Below, one piece after another: positions 17,205 through 25,950 of a DNA stretch of 64,000 bases. Position 1 is the stretch's first letter. The number at the start of each line of letters is the position of its first letter. The stretch spans positions 248,001-312,000 of the forward strand of contig NZ_JBLAVB010000006.1 in the NCBI RefSeq assembly GCF_047263945.1, given 5' to 3'. The notes beneath the pieces are model-generated. The model was not told where the DNA came from, made no database searches, and saw nothing but the letters and a program-made list of their open reading frames with translations. Made by a program: the position numbers and the translations under genes. Source of the DNA: Rhodospirillum sp047263945 (GTDB taxonomy: Bacteria > Pseudomonadota > Alphaproteobacteria > Rhodospirillales > Rhodospirillaceae).

Positions 17205-19403
17205 TCAGGCCGCTTTCGACGTATAGCCGAGCTTCTCGTTGAGCTTGGCGAGCAGGTCGATGGCCGCCTCGGCGATATTGGTGCCGGGTGGGAAGATGGC
17301 CGCAGCTCCTGCCTTGTACAGGGCATCGAAATCACCAGGCGGGATCACGCCTCCGACAACGACCATGATGTCGTCCCGGCCCTGCTTGGCCAGTTCCTGG
17401 CGCAGTTCGGGCACCAGGGTCAGGTGCCCGGCGGCCAGGGAGGAGGCACCGACGATATGTACATCGTTTTCCACCGCCTGACGGGCGCTTTCCGCAGGCG
17501 TCTGGAACAGGGAGCCGATGTCCACGTCGAAGCCCAGGTCGGCGAAGGCCGTAGCGATCACCTTCTGCCCCCGATCGTGGCCGTCCTGCCCCATCTTGGC
17601 GATCAGGATCCGCGGACGTCGCCCGTCGTTGACCTCGAATTCCTCCACCATCTTGTGGAGCTTGTCCACGCTGTCAACCATGTCTCCCACCTCACTGCTA
17701 TAAACGCCGGAGATGCTGCGGATTTCCGCCTTATGGCGACCGTAGACCTTCTCCAGGGCCAGGGAAATTTCGCCCACGGTTGCCTTCTCGCGGCCCGCAT
17801 CGACGGCGAGCGCAAGCAGGTTACCCTCACCCGTTTCGGCGGCCTTGGTCAGGGCGGCGAGCTTTTCCTCCACCTTGGTCGAATCCCGCTCGGCACGCAG
17901 CTTTTCGAGCTGCTCGATCTGTTGGCGGCGCACCTGGGCGTTCTCGACCTTGAGAACGTCGATAGCCTGGTCCTCGCCCACCTTGTGCTTGTTGACTCCC
18001 AGAACAGTCTGGCGCCCGCTGTCGATACGGGCCTGGGTGCGGGCTGCCGCCTCTTCGATGCGCATCTTGGGGATACCGGCCTCGATGGCCTTGGCCATGC
18101 CGCCGGTTTCCTCCACCTCCTGGATATGGGTCCAGGCGCGGGCGGCCAGATCGTGGGTCAGGCGTTCCACGTAATAGCTGCCGCCCCAGGGGTCGATCAC
18201 CCGGTTGGTATTGGCTTCCTGCTGGATGAACAGTTGGGTGTTCCGGGCAATGCGCGCGGAGAAATCGGTGGGCAGCGCAATGGCCTCGTCCAGGGCGTTG
18301 GTATGCAGGGACTGCGTATGCCCCTGCGTCGCGGCCATGGCCTCCACACAGGTTCGGGTGACGTTGTTGAAAACGTCCTGAGCCGTGAGGGACCAGCCGG
18401 AGGTCTGGCTATGGGTGCGCAGGCAGAGAGACTTGGGGTTCTTGGCGTCGAGCTGCTTGATCAGCTTGGCCCAAAGCAGCCGGGCCGCCCGCATCTTGGC
18501 CACTTCCATGTAGAAGTTCATGCCAATAGCCCAGAAGAAAGACAGGCGGGGGGCGAAGGCGTCGATGTCCAATCCAGCGGCCATGCCCGCCCGGGCATAT
18601 TCCACGCCGTCGGCGAGGGTATAGGCCAGCTCCAGATCCGCCGTCGCTCCGGCTTCCTGCATGTGATAGCCGGAGATGGAGATGGAGTTGTACTTGGGCA
18701 TATTGGCAGCGGTGAAGGAAAAGATGTCGGAAATGATCCGCATCGAGGGCGTGGGCGGATAGATATAGGTATTCCGCACCATGAATTCCTTGAGGATATC
18801 GTTCTGGATGGTACCCGACAGCTTTTCAGGCGAAACACCCTGTTCCTCGGCGGCGAGGATGTAGAGCGCCATGACCGGCAGCACCGCGCCGTTCATGGTC
18901 ATGGACACACTCATCTTGTCCAAAGGGATACCGCTGAACAGCGTGCGCATATCGTAGATGCTGTCGATGGCCACTCCCGCCATGCCCACGTCACCCGACA
19001 CGCGCGGGTGGTCGGAGTCATAGCCCCGGTGGGTGGCCAAATCAAAGGCAACGGACAGCCCCTTCTGACCGGCAGCCAAATTGCGGCGATAGAAGGCGTT
19101 GGATTCCGTGGCCGTGGAGAATCCGGCATACTGGCGGATGGTCCACGGCTGGTTCACATACATGGTCGAATAAGGACCGCGCAGGAAGGGCGCCGCACCC
19201 GGATAGGTGTCCAGGAAATCCAGCCCCTCCAGGTCGGAGGCCTTATAAAGGGGTTTGACGGCGATATGCTCCGGGGTTTCCCAGGCAAGCGCCTCCGGTG
19301 CCTTGCCGGTGGCTTGGGTGAAGGCGTTGGTCCAGGCTTCGGCGGATCCGGCAGCGGCGCCGCCGTTCAAATCGATCTTGGAAAAATCGGGAATGCCGGT
19401 CAT
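17205..19403 (-). CDS. mutB: Methylmalonyl-CoA mutase large subunit
   Basis: 732-residue catalytic subunit that isomerises (R)-methylmalonyl-CoA to succinyl-CoA using adenosylcobalamin. The N-terminal TIM barrel has RGPYSTMYVNQPWTIRQYAG and the substrate-contacting segments; the C-terminal B12 domain has the base-off motif DGHDRGQKV (Asp-x-His-x-x-Gly), then IGSLFQTPAE and GASSLAAGH. Six bp separate it from mutA, which forms the other half of the heterodimer. It connects propionyl-CoA from MmsA (valine, odd-chain acids) to the TCA cycle. Confidence 0.98.
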   Translation of the reverse strand: MTGIPDFSKIDLNGGAAAGSAEAWTNAFTQATGKAPEALAWETPEHIAVKPLYKASDLEGLDFLDTYPGAAPFLRGPYSTMYVNQPWTIRQYAGFSTATESNAFYRRNLAAGQKGLSVAFDLATHRGYDSDHPRVSGDVGMAGVAIDSIYDMRTLFSGIPLDKMSVSMTMNGAVLPVMALYILAAEEQGVSPEKLSGTIQNDILKEFMVRNTYIYPPTPSMRIISDIFSFTAANMPKYNSISISGYHMQEAGATADLELAYTLADGVEYARAGMAAGLDIDAFAPRLSFFWAIGMNFYMEVAKMRAARLLWAKLIKQLDAKNPKSLCLRTHSQTSGWSLTAQDVFNNVTRTCVEAMAATQGHTQSLHTNALDEAIALPTDFSARIARNTQLFIQQEANTNRVIDPWGGSYYVERLTHDLAARAWTHIQEVEETGGMAKAIEAGIPKMRIEEAAARTQARIDSGRQTVLGVNKHKVGEDQAIDVLKVENAQVRRQQIEQLEKLRAERDSTKVEEKLAALTKAAETGEGNLLALAVDAGREKATVGEISLALEKVYGRHKAEIRSISGVYSSEVGDMVDSVDKLHKMVEEFEVNDGRRPRILIAKMGQDGHDRGQKVIATAFADLGFDVDIGSLFQTPAESARQAVENDVHIVGASSLAAGHLTLVPELRQELAKQGRDDIMVVVGGVIPPGDFDALYKAGAAAIFPPGTNIAEAAIDLLAKLNEKLGYTSKAA

Positions 19404-19409
19404 TGGATC

Positions 19410-21497
19410 TTATCCTTCCACCGTAAGGCCCAGGTGGGCATGCAGGTCAGTCAGGGTACCAAGCACGTCGCAGCCAACATGGACGAAGGCGTCCACACCC
19501 GCAGCGCTCAGAGCGTCCTTGGCGTCACCGGGGGCACCGGCGAGATAGAGTTTGGTCGCCCCCGCTGCCTTCAGGGCCCGGGCGACAGGTTCTGCCATCT
19601 CGGCGTAAAGCCCGTCGGAGGAGCAGATCACGGCCACCTTGGCGCCGCTCTCCGTAAAAGCGCTGGCGCACTCTTCGGCGGAAGCGGCGCCGGAGCCGGG
19701 ACGCCCTTCGATACCGCCGGCCTCGAACAGGTTCTTGGCGAAGGTCGCCCTCGCGGTGTACTGGGCCACGGGACCCAGGTTGGCCAGGAAGATCGCCGGG
19801 CGCTGACCCTGCTTTTCCATCCAGAGGTCCGAGGCGTCGCGCAGGGCTTCGAAGTCCTCAGCCAGATCATGGGCGGTGAAGGCGTCGACCTGGGCGGCAT
19901 GGCCGTCGGACAGGGCGGCCGTCAATCCACCCAAGGTCGCTCCCTTGCCCGCAGCCTCTACGGCGGTGGCGAAGTCGGCGACCTTATCCGCAGAAGCGCG
20001 GCTGGCTGCAAGGCGCGCGGTCGCGGCCTTGACCAGGGCATCCCGATCCACAGGGGCGGTCTCCACGGGAGCCTCGCCCAGGTTGGGGAACTCCGAGACG
20101 CCAGTGATTGGATCCTTGCGCTTGCCGATGGCGGTGCGGCGCACCTCCCAGGTGTCGGCAATCAGGGCGGCGAAGGACCCGCTTTCCAAAGCCGCCACCA
20201 TGCCGCCTTCTTCCTCGATGCGCTGGAATTCGCTCCAGGCTTCCCGGGCCAGCCGGTCGGTGAGGGTTTCCACGTACCAGGATCCTCCGGCGGGGTCGAT
20301 CACCCGACCCAGGTTGCTCTCCTCCATCAGCACGATCTGGACGTTGCGGGCGATGCGGCGGGCGAAGTCCGAGGACACACCCAGGGCGGCATCAAAGGGC
20401 GCAACGGAGACGGTATCGGCGCCGCCGACCGCACCGGCGAAACAGGTCACGGTGGTGCGCAACATGTTCACCCAGGGATCCCGGCGGGTGAGTATGCGCC
20501 GGGCGGTGGTGGCCCGTAGACGCATGGCCCGGTCGCTTTCGGCGACGCCGCAGGCCTCCATAACCCGGCCCCAGAGCAGACGGGCGGCCCGCAGCTTGGC
20601 GATGCCCATGAAGAAATCGCTGTCCAGCGGCAAAGAGAAAACGATCTGTCTCGCCGCTGAGCCCAGGTCCATTCCGGCAGCTTCCATGGCCCGCAGGTAA
20701 GCAACACCGGTGGCCAGGATAGCGCCCAGGGTCTGGGATTCATTGGCACCCGCATCGTGGTAGGGGGCACCATCCACCTTCACCGCTGTGGCTTTGGGGT
20801 AGCTGGCCGCAGTCATGACAGCAAGGGCAGCCAAGCGCTCCAAGGCCCGGTCGGTGGACATGGGCAGGGCACCGATGGCCGCCAGGGTCCCCAGGGGATC
20901 GGCGTCAAAGGAGACCAGCGCCTTGGAGGGGTCCACCCCGCGTTTTTTCCACAGGGCGACCATCAGGGCGGCGGCGGCTTCGAACCCGGCGCCCGCGTCC
21001 AGGGAGACAACGGCGCCGTCCAGGATCACACCGGAAAGGGCAGCGTCCAGGTCCTCGACGGAGGACACCATGATCCCGTCCCAGCCGGCGATTTCAGCGG
21101 CCGCTTCGGCATCGGCGTCCAGTCCGACCCGTCCAGCCATGTCCAGGCGCAGGGACACACTGCTGGCGCCCTTTTCAAGGTCGGTCAAAATCTGCTTGTT
21201 GGCGGTGACGGGATCGGGATGGGCGTGTTCCTGGCGGATATCCCAACCCGTCTGCAGAGATCCGCTGGCGGTTCCCCCTCGGGTGAAGGGAGCGCCGCCG
21301 GGAAAACCGGAGGGATCCCCCTCCGTCGGCCAATCCTGGCAGGTGTAGAGGGGTTGGATGGAGAAGCCCTCGTGAGTCTTCGTCACCATCTTCTTTTCAA
21401 AGGACGCTCCCTTCAGGGCCTTGTCCACGAGAACGAGCCAGTCGTCGTGGGACAGGGCCGGGAAATCGGCGGCAAGCGATAGGGTGTCTTCGGTCAT
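19410..21497 (-). CDS. mutA: Methylmalonyl-CoA mutase small subunit
   Basis: 695-residue partner of MutB. It shares the barrel fold (DWPTEGDPSGFPGGAPFTRG, RDPWVNMLRTTVTCFAGAVGGAD) but its C-terminal domain lacks the Asp-x-His-x-x-Gly cobalamin motif, as expected for the non-catalytic subunit. I place the start at ATG 21497 (MTEDTLSLAADFPALSHDDW); the frame is open to 21671, but upstream residues are not family-like. First gene of the operon. The 377 bp between its start and the divergent nucleotidase gene must hold both promoters; I see no distinct operator there. Confidence 0.96.
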   Translation of the reverse strand: MTEDTLSLAADFPALSHDDWLVLVDKALKGASFEKKMVTKTHEGFSIQPLYTCQDWPTEGDPSGFPGGAPFTRGGTASGSLQTGWDIRQEHAHPDPVTANKQILTDLEKGASSVSLRLDMAGRVGLDADAEAAAEIAGWDGIMVSSVEDLDAALSGVILDGAVVSLDAGAGFEAAAALMVALWKKRGVDPSKALVSFDADPLGTLAAIGALPMSTDRALERLAALAVMTAASYPKATAVKVDGAPYHDAGANESQTLGAILATGVAYLRAMEAAGMDLGSAARQIVFSLPLDSDFFMGIAKLRAARLLWGRVMEACGVAESDRAMRLRATTARRILTRRDPWVNMLRTTVTCFAGAVGGADTVSVAPFDAALGVSSDFARRIARNVQIVLMEESNLGRVIDPAGGSWYVETLTDRLAREAWSEFQRIEEEGGMVAALESGSFAALIADTWEVRRTAIGKRKDPITGVSEFPNLGEAPVETAPVDRDALVKAATARLAASRASADKVADFATAVEAAGKGATLGGLTAALSDGHAAQVDAFTAHDLAEDFEALRDASDLWMEKQGQRPAIFLANLGPVAQYTARATFAKNLFEAGGIEGRPGSGAASAEECASAFTESGAKVAVICSSDGLYAEMAEPVARALKAAGATKLYLAGAPGDAKDALSAAGVDAFVHVGCDVLGTLTDLHAHLGLTVEG

Positions 21498-21874
21498 TGC
21501 CTGTTTTTGCCTTGCGGTCATGCTTTTTCGAGTACAGTTCGTCGCAGCAGGGCCCCACACCGCAGTGAGCCCCGGTTCAGGGCTGGGTTTTGGAGTCCAT
21601 GGGCGCCGAACGCGCGAAATCCTGCGGAAAAGGGTCTCTCTTCTCTCATTTCCCCCGGGGTCAAGGACCAAGCTTTTCCCCTTGCAAGGCCCGCCCCAAG
21701 CTTTACCGCGTCGATCTTCATTGGGACTCTTCGCGACGCAGTGTCGCCGTAGAATAGCAAAGGCAGGGCGCGCCCTTCAATCGTCCCCGTGATGTCCGTT
21801 CCGCCAAACCCTAAAAACGTGCATACTGAGCCTTCTTCCCCGCCAATCGCCCCCCTTTTTTCGAGGAGTTTTCC

Positions 21875-23431
21875 ATGCGATTGCCCCATCGCCTTCGCCC
21901 CATCGCGCTATTTTTGGCCGGTCTGGTTCTAACCATCCTGCTCCAGACAGGGCCCGAGTCCGCCCGGGCCGAGGATCTCAGGCCACCCGCTGTTCTGCGA
22001 CTGCTGCACGTGAACGATGTCTACGAAGTGTCTCCCAACAAGGCGGGCCTGGGTGGTTTGGCCGAATTGGCGACAATGGTCGACGAGGCCAAAGCTGAAC
22101 CGGGCGCGGATTTGACCCTGGTCACCTTCGGCGGGGACCTGATTTCGCCTTCCCTGCTGTCGAGCATCGACAAGGGCAAGCATATGATCACCGCCATGGA
22201 CATGGTCGGCGTGGATCTGGCGGTTCCAGGGAACCATGAGTTCGACTTCGGCCCCGAAGTCTTCGCCGAACACCTCAAGACCAGCCCCTTCCCTTGGCTG
22301 GGCACCAATGTGCTGGATAAAAATGAGCAGCCTTTTGGAGGCATGGTGGCCACGGCCCTGCGCAACGTCGGCCCCTACAAGGTCGGTTTCCTCGGCGTGT
22401 TGACCGACGAGACCACCACCTTGTCCGACCCGGGCGAGGACGTGCTGTTTCTCGATCCCATCGCCAAGGCGAAGGATGCGGCGGTGAACCTGAAAGTCGC
22501 GGGGGCCGATGTGGTCATCGCCTTAACCCATCTGTTATTCGAACAGGACAAGGCCCTGGCCCAGGAGGTTCCGGACATCAACCTGATCCTTGGTGGCCAC
22601 GACCACGAGGCCATCACCTGGATGGAGGGCGGAACCCTGATCCTCAAGGCGGGCATGGACGCGGAATTCCTGGCAGAGGTTGATCTGACCATACAGGACG
22701 TCAAGGGACGGAAGACGGTGGAGGTCAGCACACTTCCTGCCTGGAGCCTGACTCCGGTCACCGGTGTGGCGCCCAATCCCCAATTGGCCGCCAAAATTGC
22801 GGAATGGGATGCCATGCTGGACAAGGAACTGGGGGAACCCCTGGCGGTGACCAAGGTCGCATTGGACAGCCGGAAGTCGGTGGTTCGCTCCCAGGAATCC
22901 ACCATGGGTGACCTGATCGCCGATGCCCTGCGTGCAGAGGCCAAGGCCGATATCGGCTTGGCCAATGGGGGCGGCATCCGCGGGGATCGCCTGTACGATC
23001 CGGACACCACCCTGACCCGCAAGGATTTGGTGACCGAGATGCCCTTTGGCAATGTGTCCATGGTTGTGGAGCTGACCGGCGCCCAGGTGAAACAGACCCT
23101 CGAACATGGGCTCTCCCAGGTAGGGGAAAACGGCGGGCGGTTCCTCCAGGTGTCCGGCCTGGCTCTGACCTATGACCCGAACAAGCCTGTGGGCAGTCGC
23201 CTGGTGTCGGTGACCGTGGGCGATCAGCCCTTGGACGAGTCGGCCAACTACACCGTGGCAACAAACGACTACATTGCCGAAGGAGGCGACGGCTTCAAGG
23301 CCTTGGGCGAGGGCAAAGTGCTCGTCGATGCCAGCGCCGGACGCTTGCTGGTGAGCGTCGTTGCGGATTATTTGACCGCCTTGAAGGAAGTCACGGGCAC
23401 TTCAGGCGGGCGCATCGAAGTCGCAAAGTAG
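21875..23431 (+). CDS. Periplasmic 5'-nucleotidase/metallophosphoesterase (UshA-like)
   Basis: 518 residues. Signal peptide (about 1-31, hydrophobic LFLAGLVLTILLQTG, Ala-x-Ala site before EDL). The metallophosphoesterase domain has LLHVNDVYEV, FGGDLISPS, PGNHEFDFG, ALTHLLFEQD and GGHDHEAIT, which supply the two-metal ligands. The C-terminal 5'-nucleotidase domain (about 320-518) has ANGGGIRGD and NDYIAEGGDGF, the substrate-stacking region. The product would release phosphate from nucleotides (or similar esters) in the periplasm. The ATG has GAGGAG upstream. Divergent from mutA. Confidence 0.94.
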   Translation: MRLPHRLRPIALFLAGLVLTILLQTGPESARAEDLRPPAVLRLLHVNDVYEVSPNKAGLGGLAELATMVDEAKAEPGADLTLVTFGGDLISPSLLSSIDKGKHMITAMDMVGVDLAVPGNHEFDFGPEVFAEHLKTSPFPWLGTNVLDKNEQPFGGMVATALRNVGPYKVGFLGVLTDETTTLSDPGEDVLFLDPIAKAKDAAVNLKVAGADVVIALTHLLFEQDKALAQEVPDINLILGGHDHEAITWMEGGTLILKAGMDAEFLAEVDLTIQDVKGRKTVEVSTLPAWSLTPVTGVAPNPQLAAKIAEWDAMLDKELGEPLAVTKVALDSRKSVVRSQESTMGDLIADALRAEAKADIGLANGGGIRGDRLYDPDTTLTRKDLVTEMPFGNVSMVVELTGAQVKQTLEHGLSQVGENGGRFLQVSGLALTYDPNKPVGSRLVSVTVGDQPLDESANYTVATNDYIAEGGDGFKALGEGKVLVDASAGRLLVSVVADYLTALKEVTGTSGGRIEVAK

Positions 23432-23451
23432 CGGCAGGAGGAGTGTTGGCG

Positions 23452-23479
23452 GCCATCACATCATGGTGGATGTGATGGC
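23452..23479. repeat. Perfect 11-bp inverted repeat after the nucleotidase gene
   Basis: GCCATCACATC, a 6-nt loop, then GATGTGATGGC. It lies 20 bp after the stop codon without a following T-run, so it could be a Rho-type 3' end stem or an operator-like palindrome. Confidence 0.5.
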
Positions 23480-23770
23480 TACGGCCCAGACATTCTGCCC
23501 ATTCCGCCCTGCACGTGGGGTCCGCTCCCCAGAGAACCCGGCTCATGCTGGATCGAGTCCCTCACATGCGTTATGCGAGTGGTTCCGTAAGCCTGCCCGC
23601 TCTGATGCCGTAAGTGCGGCCGCTTGACGGTGAACCCGCGCACATCGCTTCGACCGTCAGCGGCCCAAAGAGCTTGCCCTCACGAAGGCGGGGGGCCGCG
23701 GCTCTCCATTATGTCGTTAATGCCTTCCTAATACCAAGCGGCGCGGGTTTAAACCCACGCCGCTTTTCTT
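23480..23770 (+). ncRNA. Candidate structured non-coding RNA with its own terminator
   Basis: This stretch has no credible reading frame but several complementary segments. GGCCGCTTGACGGT (23618-23631) pairs with ACCGTCAGCGGCC (23653-23665) with one bulge; AGAGC (about 23669) can pair with GCTCT (23700). A strong terminator (23736-23770) ends the block: arms of 15 bp with one mismatch around GGGTTTAAACCC, then TTTTCTT. I cannot match it to 6S, tmRNA, SRP or RNase P RNA from memory. It may instead be a remnant of a mobile element, since an IS3-type fragment follows. Confidence 0.4.
23736..23770 (+). terminator. Rho-independent terminator of the candidate ncRNA
   Basis: AAGCGGCG/CGCCGCTT outer stem and GGGTTT/AAACCC inner stem, followed by TTTTCTT. 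Reads as a terminator on the plus strand. Confidence 0.7.
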
Positions 23771-23834
23771 GCGTTCAAACGCCAGGCGGGCTTTTACGCG
23801 CCATAAGGCGCGGCGGCCACTTGGCCGCTTCCAA

Positions 23835-23861
23835 GGTGCGGTGAGGCAAACTCACCGCACC
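23835..23861. repeat. Perfect 11-bp hairpin at the end of the IS3-type remnant
   Basis: GGTGCGGTGAG, loop GCAAA, then CTCACCGCACC. It overlaps the end (23852) of the orfA-like fragment. Confidence 0.5.
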
Positions 23862-24153
23862 TGGGTATAAAAGCCCTTTTCCAGGAGCACCTCGCCCAGC
23901 TTGGTGCAGAGGCGTTCGACCTCCAGATCCCGGTTATCGTTCTCCCCCGTCGCCAGCACTGCTTCCCCAACGCTCGGGAACGCGTCGCCCCATTCTGAAA
24001 AGCGCGACGCCATGCCCCCACTGGGCACGAACCCACCTCCAAATCCCTGGCCCCGAAGCAGAACCGCATCGCGCTTGCGTTGGCGTGACAACCGCCGCGG
24101 TCTTCTCCGCATGAAGATATTTGCAGAAAGCCATTATCTGCCACTTCCCTCAC
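23852..24153 (-). pseudogene. Frameshifted remnant of an IS3-family orfA (helix-turn-helix transposase subunit)
   Basis: The frame beginning at 24112 (86 codons) reads RRLSRQRKRDAVLLRG near its start and SRFSEWGDAFPSVGEAVLAT, then NRDLEVERLCTKLGEVLLEK, at its end. This matches the layout I know for IS3-type OrfA proteins: R-R-x-S-x-x-R-K-R-x-A-V-L-R-L-L-R-G, then S-x-W-R-D-x-F-L-x-x-G-E-A, then a leucine-zipper R-D-x-E-I-x-R-L-x-A-K-x-G-E. The middle part (A-R-D-L-E-V-G) appears in a neighbouring frame, so at least two frameshifts separate the pieces. No orfB/DDE gene follows; the fragment ends in hairpins. A dead insertion sequence is the best reading. Confidence 0.5.
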
Positions 24154-24280
24154 CCCGTAAGATCCATTAAAGGAGGTGGCACCAGCGCAAGAAGTCCATC
24201 AATTGAATCCCGAATAATACAAGAAAAAATTGCAAAAAACCCTACAAAGCAAGTCAAGATACCCCTACCTTGAGGTGAAA

Positions 24281-25045
24281 ATGTTCACAACGGCCACTGC
24301 ATTCCCATCATACCAAGAAGCCCTTGAATTTTGTGGCAGCAACTATTCCGACAACGACATTGTAGATGTCGTATTGAAAAAAACACTTGAATTCATCTAT
24401 ACCAATCCTAAGCCCATACTGGACCCAGATCCGATCTGTATTATTGCAATAGCGATCATGAAAGCATCGCAAAATGGAAAAAAGACAGTCACTGTTTTGG
24501 ACTTCGGCGGCGCATGCGGACTTCATTTTTATCTCGTAAAGAAAATCATAAAAGACATAGACATAAAATGGGTTGTTGTCGAAACAGAAGAAATGATATG
24601 CGCAGCAAAAGAAACCATAAAAATGGACGGACTGTTCTTTTCCTCATCTATAAACGAAGCAATCAATATCATCGGAACGTTCGATGTCGTCCACGCATCA
24701 GGATCCGTACAATACACTCCATCTCCTGAAGAAACCCTTGAGAATCTCATTGAAGTCGCGGCTCCTATAATGGCAATAAATCGCTTGCCCTTATTCACAG
24801 GAGAACGAACCGTTACAGTGAACACGTCAAAACTAAGTCAACATGGCCCCGGACCAATGCCAGCCAATATAAAAGATAGAGAAATTAGAGTCCCCGTAAC
24901 ATTAGTCAATGTTGGTGAACTTGAGAAAATTTTACTAAACAAATACTCCCTGGAAAGTCATTTCTCAAGCAAGAACATGGGCGCCAAACTAGGAGAGCAC
25001 AGCATCGTCGGCGCTAATCTCTTATTGAAACGTAAGAATAATTAG
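24281..25045 (+). CDS. TIGR04325-type putative methyltransferase, AT-rich
   Basis: 254 residues (271 if the in-frame TTG at 24230 is used). It begins with the FPSYQEALEFC..YSDNDIVDVVLKKTLEF segment typical of TIGR04325 proteins, then has the SAM-binding-like VTVLDFGGACGLHFYLVKKI, the acidic strand VVVETEEMICAAKE and FDVVHASGSVQYTPSPEETL. Such proteins usually sit in surface polysaccharide clusters and are presumed SAM-dependent methyltransferases. It is strikingly AT-rich and rich in Ile, Lys and Asn codons compared with every neighbour, which points to recent transfer. No glycan genes accompany it. ATG 24281 has GAGGTG only 3 bp upstream, so the start is uncertain. Confidence 0.75.
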   Translation: MFTTATAFPSYQEALEFCGSNYSDNDIVDVVLKKTLEFIYTNPKPILDPDPICIIAIAIMKASQNGKKTVTVLDFGGACGLHFYLVKKIIKDIDIKWVVVETEEMICAAKETIKMDGLFFSSSINEAINIIGTFDVVHASGSVQYTPSPEETLENLIEVAAPIMAINRLPLFTGERTVTVNTSKLSQHGPGPMPANIKDREIRVPVTLVNVGELEKILLNKYSLESHFSSKNMGAKLGEHSIVGANLLLKRKNN

Positions 25046-25104
25046 CGTTCTGCTGCACATACACCGGAAGCCCCCTTCAAATCGATCCCTACCGGAAAAC
25101 AGGG

Positions 25105-25138
25105 CGGGGGCGTTATTGCGTTTACACATACCGCCCCC
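25105..25138. terminator. Weak hairpin between the methyltransferase and the XRE-cupin gene
   Basis: GGGGGCG and CGCCCCC arms about 19 nt apart between two converging genes. No T-run, so only a weak candidate. Confidence 0.25.
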
Positions 25139-25159
25139 TATCCACGCGGACATCAGATG

Positions 25160-25741
25160 CTACAGATAGGGCGGCGTACAAGCGGAAATCAACACGCAGG
25201 GCTCATCAAAAGGGTTTCGAAACCGGTGGGGGCGGCGACTATCGAAGAGATAGGCGTCCCCTGGCCCCAGGATGTGACGCTCGTCTTCCACCGTCAGTTC
25301 CATACGCCCGGAGATGATAATCCCCCCTTCCTCGGAGTCGTGTTGAAGCAGGGTGCGGCCCGTGTCCGCGCCCGGCTCATAGGCCTCGTGTAGGATCTGA
25401 AGGCCGTGTTGGCGTGCGTCACCCACTTGGCGGAAGGCAATGGCCCCTTTGCTTTTCCTCTGAAGCTCGTGGGTAATCTCCGTCAAGTCCTCGGAACGGA
25501 AGACAATGCGCTCCGGAGGGGGCATCTCCTGACTGAAAAACTCCTGCAGCGACATGGGAATGCCCTGGAGGACCTTGCGCAGCGAGGCCACCGAAGGACT
25601 GCTCTGGTTTTGCTCGATCAGAGAGATGGTGCCGTTGGTTACTCCAGCCCGGCGCGCTAACTCCCGCTGGGACAGCCCGTTGGCCTCGCGGATCGACCGC
25701 AGCCGAGCCCCCACATCCACATCCATTCGATCTGCTCCCAT
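25160..25741 (-). CDS. XRE-cupin transcriptional regulator (PuuR-like)
   Basis: 193 residues (188 if the second ATG at 25726 is used). The N-terminal Cro/C1-type helix-turn-helix is LRSIREANGLSQRELARRAG, VTNGTISLIEQNQSSPSVAS; the C-terminal cupin (about 110-190) has HDSEEGGIIISGRMEL and GDAYLFDSRRPHRFRN. The layout is that of PuuR, which represses putrescine/GABA catabolism. It is divergent from gabD-gabT, and repeated AT-rich sites lie in the shared control region, so it is very likely the regulator of gabDT. The cupin ligand is unknown, but GABA or a polyamine intermediate would fit. Confidence 0.92.
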   Translation of the reverse strand: MGADRMDVDVGARLRSIREANGLSQRELARRAGVTNGTISLIEQNQSSPSVASLRKVLQGIPMSLQEFFSQEMPPPERIVFRSEDLTEITHELQRKSKGAIAFRQVGDARQHGLQILHEAYEPGADTGRTLLQHDSEEGGIIISGRMELTVEDERHILGPGDAYLFDSRRPHRFRNPFDEPCVLISACTPPYL

Positions 25742-25764
25742 CCATCCATGCCCGAACTGTTTAA

Positions 25765-25876
25765 TTGTTTAGGATTTTAGATCACCTGACCACCAGGACC
25801 AACCGCGTTAAACGCATCCCCTCCTCGCGTTTAAGATCACCGCACAGTCGCCGACGATATTGTTTATAATTTTAGA
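25765..25876. promoter_or_regulatory. Divergent control region: two operator-like repeats and a palindrome
   Basis: TTGTTTA-GG-ATTTTAGA (25765-25781) and TTGTTTA-TA-ATTTTAGA (25860-25876) are the same 17-mer except for two central bases, one near each divergent gene. Each is a degenerate palindrome (GTTTA..TTAGAC). Between them lies a perfect 8-bp inverted repeat TTAAACGC/GCGTTTAA (25808-25815 and 25827-25834), whose right arm runs into GATCACC; TTTTAGATCACC near the first site shares that end. These are likely binding sites for the adjacent XRE-cupin regulator. Confidence 0.6.
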
Positions 25877-25950
25877 CGGATGTATGGTTTTGTCGAACAG
25901 AGGGTCAGCCCGGCCCTTTCCCCCTTCGCCCCATGGGAGTGCCCCCCACC

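Noticed and set aside
16115..17335. Longer form of MeaB starting at 17335
   Set aside because: The extra 73 residues are translated from the two GC hairpins and the mutB end; the family start is at 17116.
17115..20519. A 1134-codon open frame on the plus strand opposite meaB, mutB and mutA
   Set aside because: It is an antisense frame created by high third-position GC in the mut genes; its translation has no recognisable domain and the minus-strand genes are unambiguous.
23480..23720. 6S RNA, tmRNA, SRP RNA or RNase P RNA in the structured block
   Set aside because: I could not identify the conserved core sequences of any of these classes, so the block is left as an unassigned candidate.
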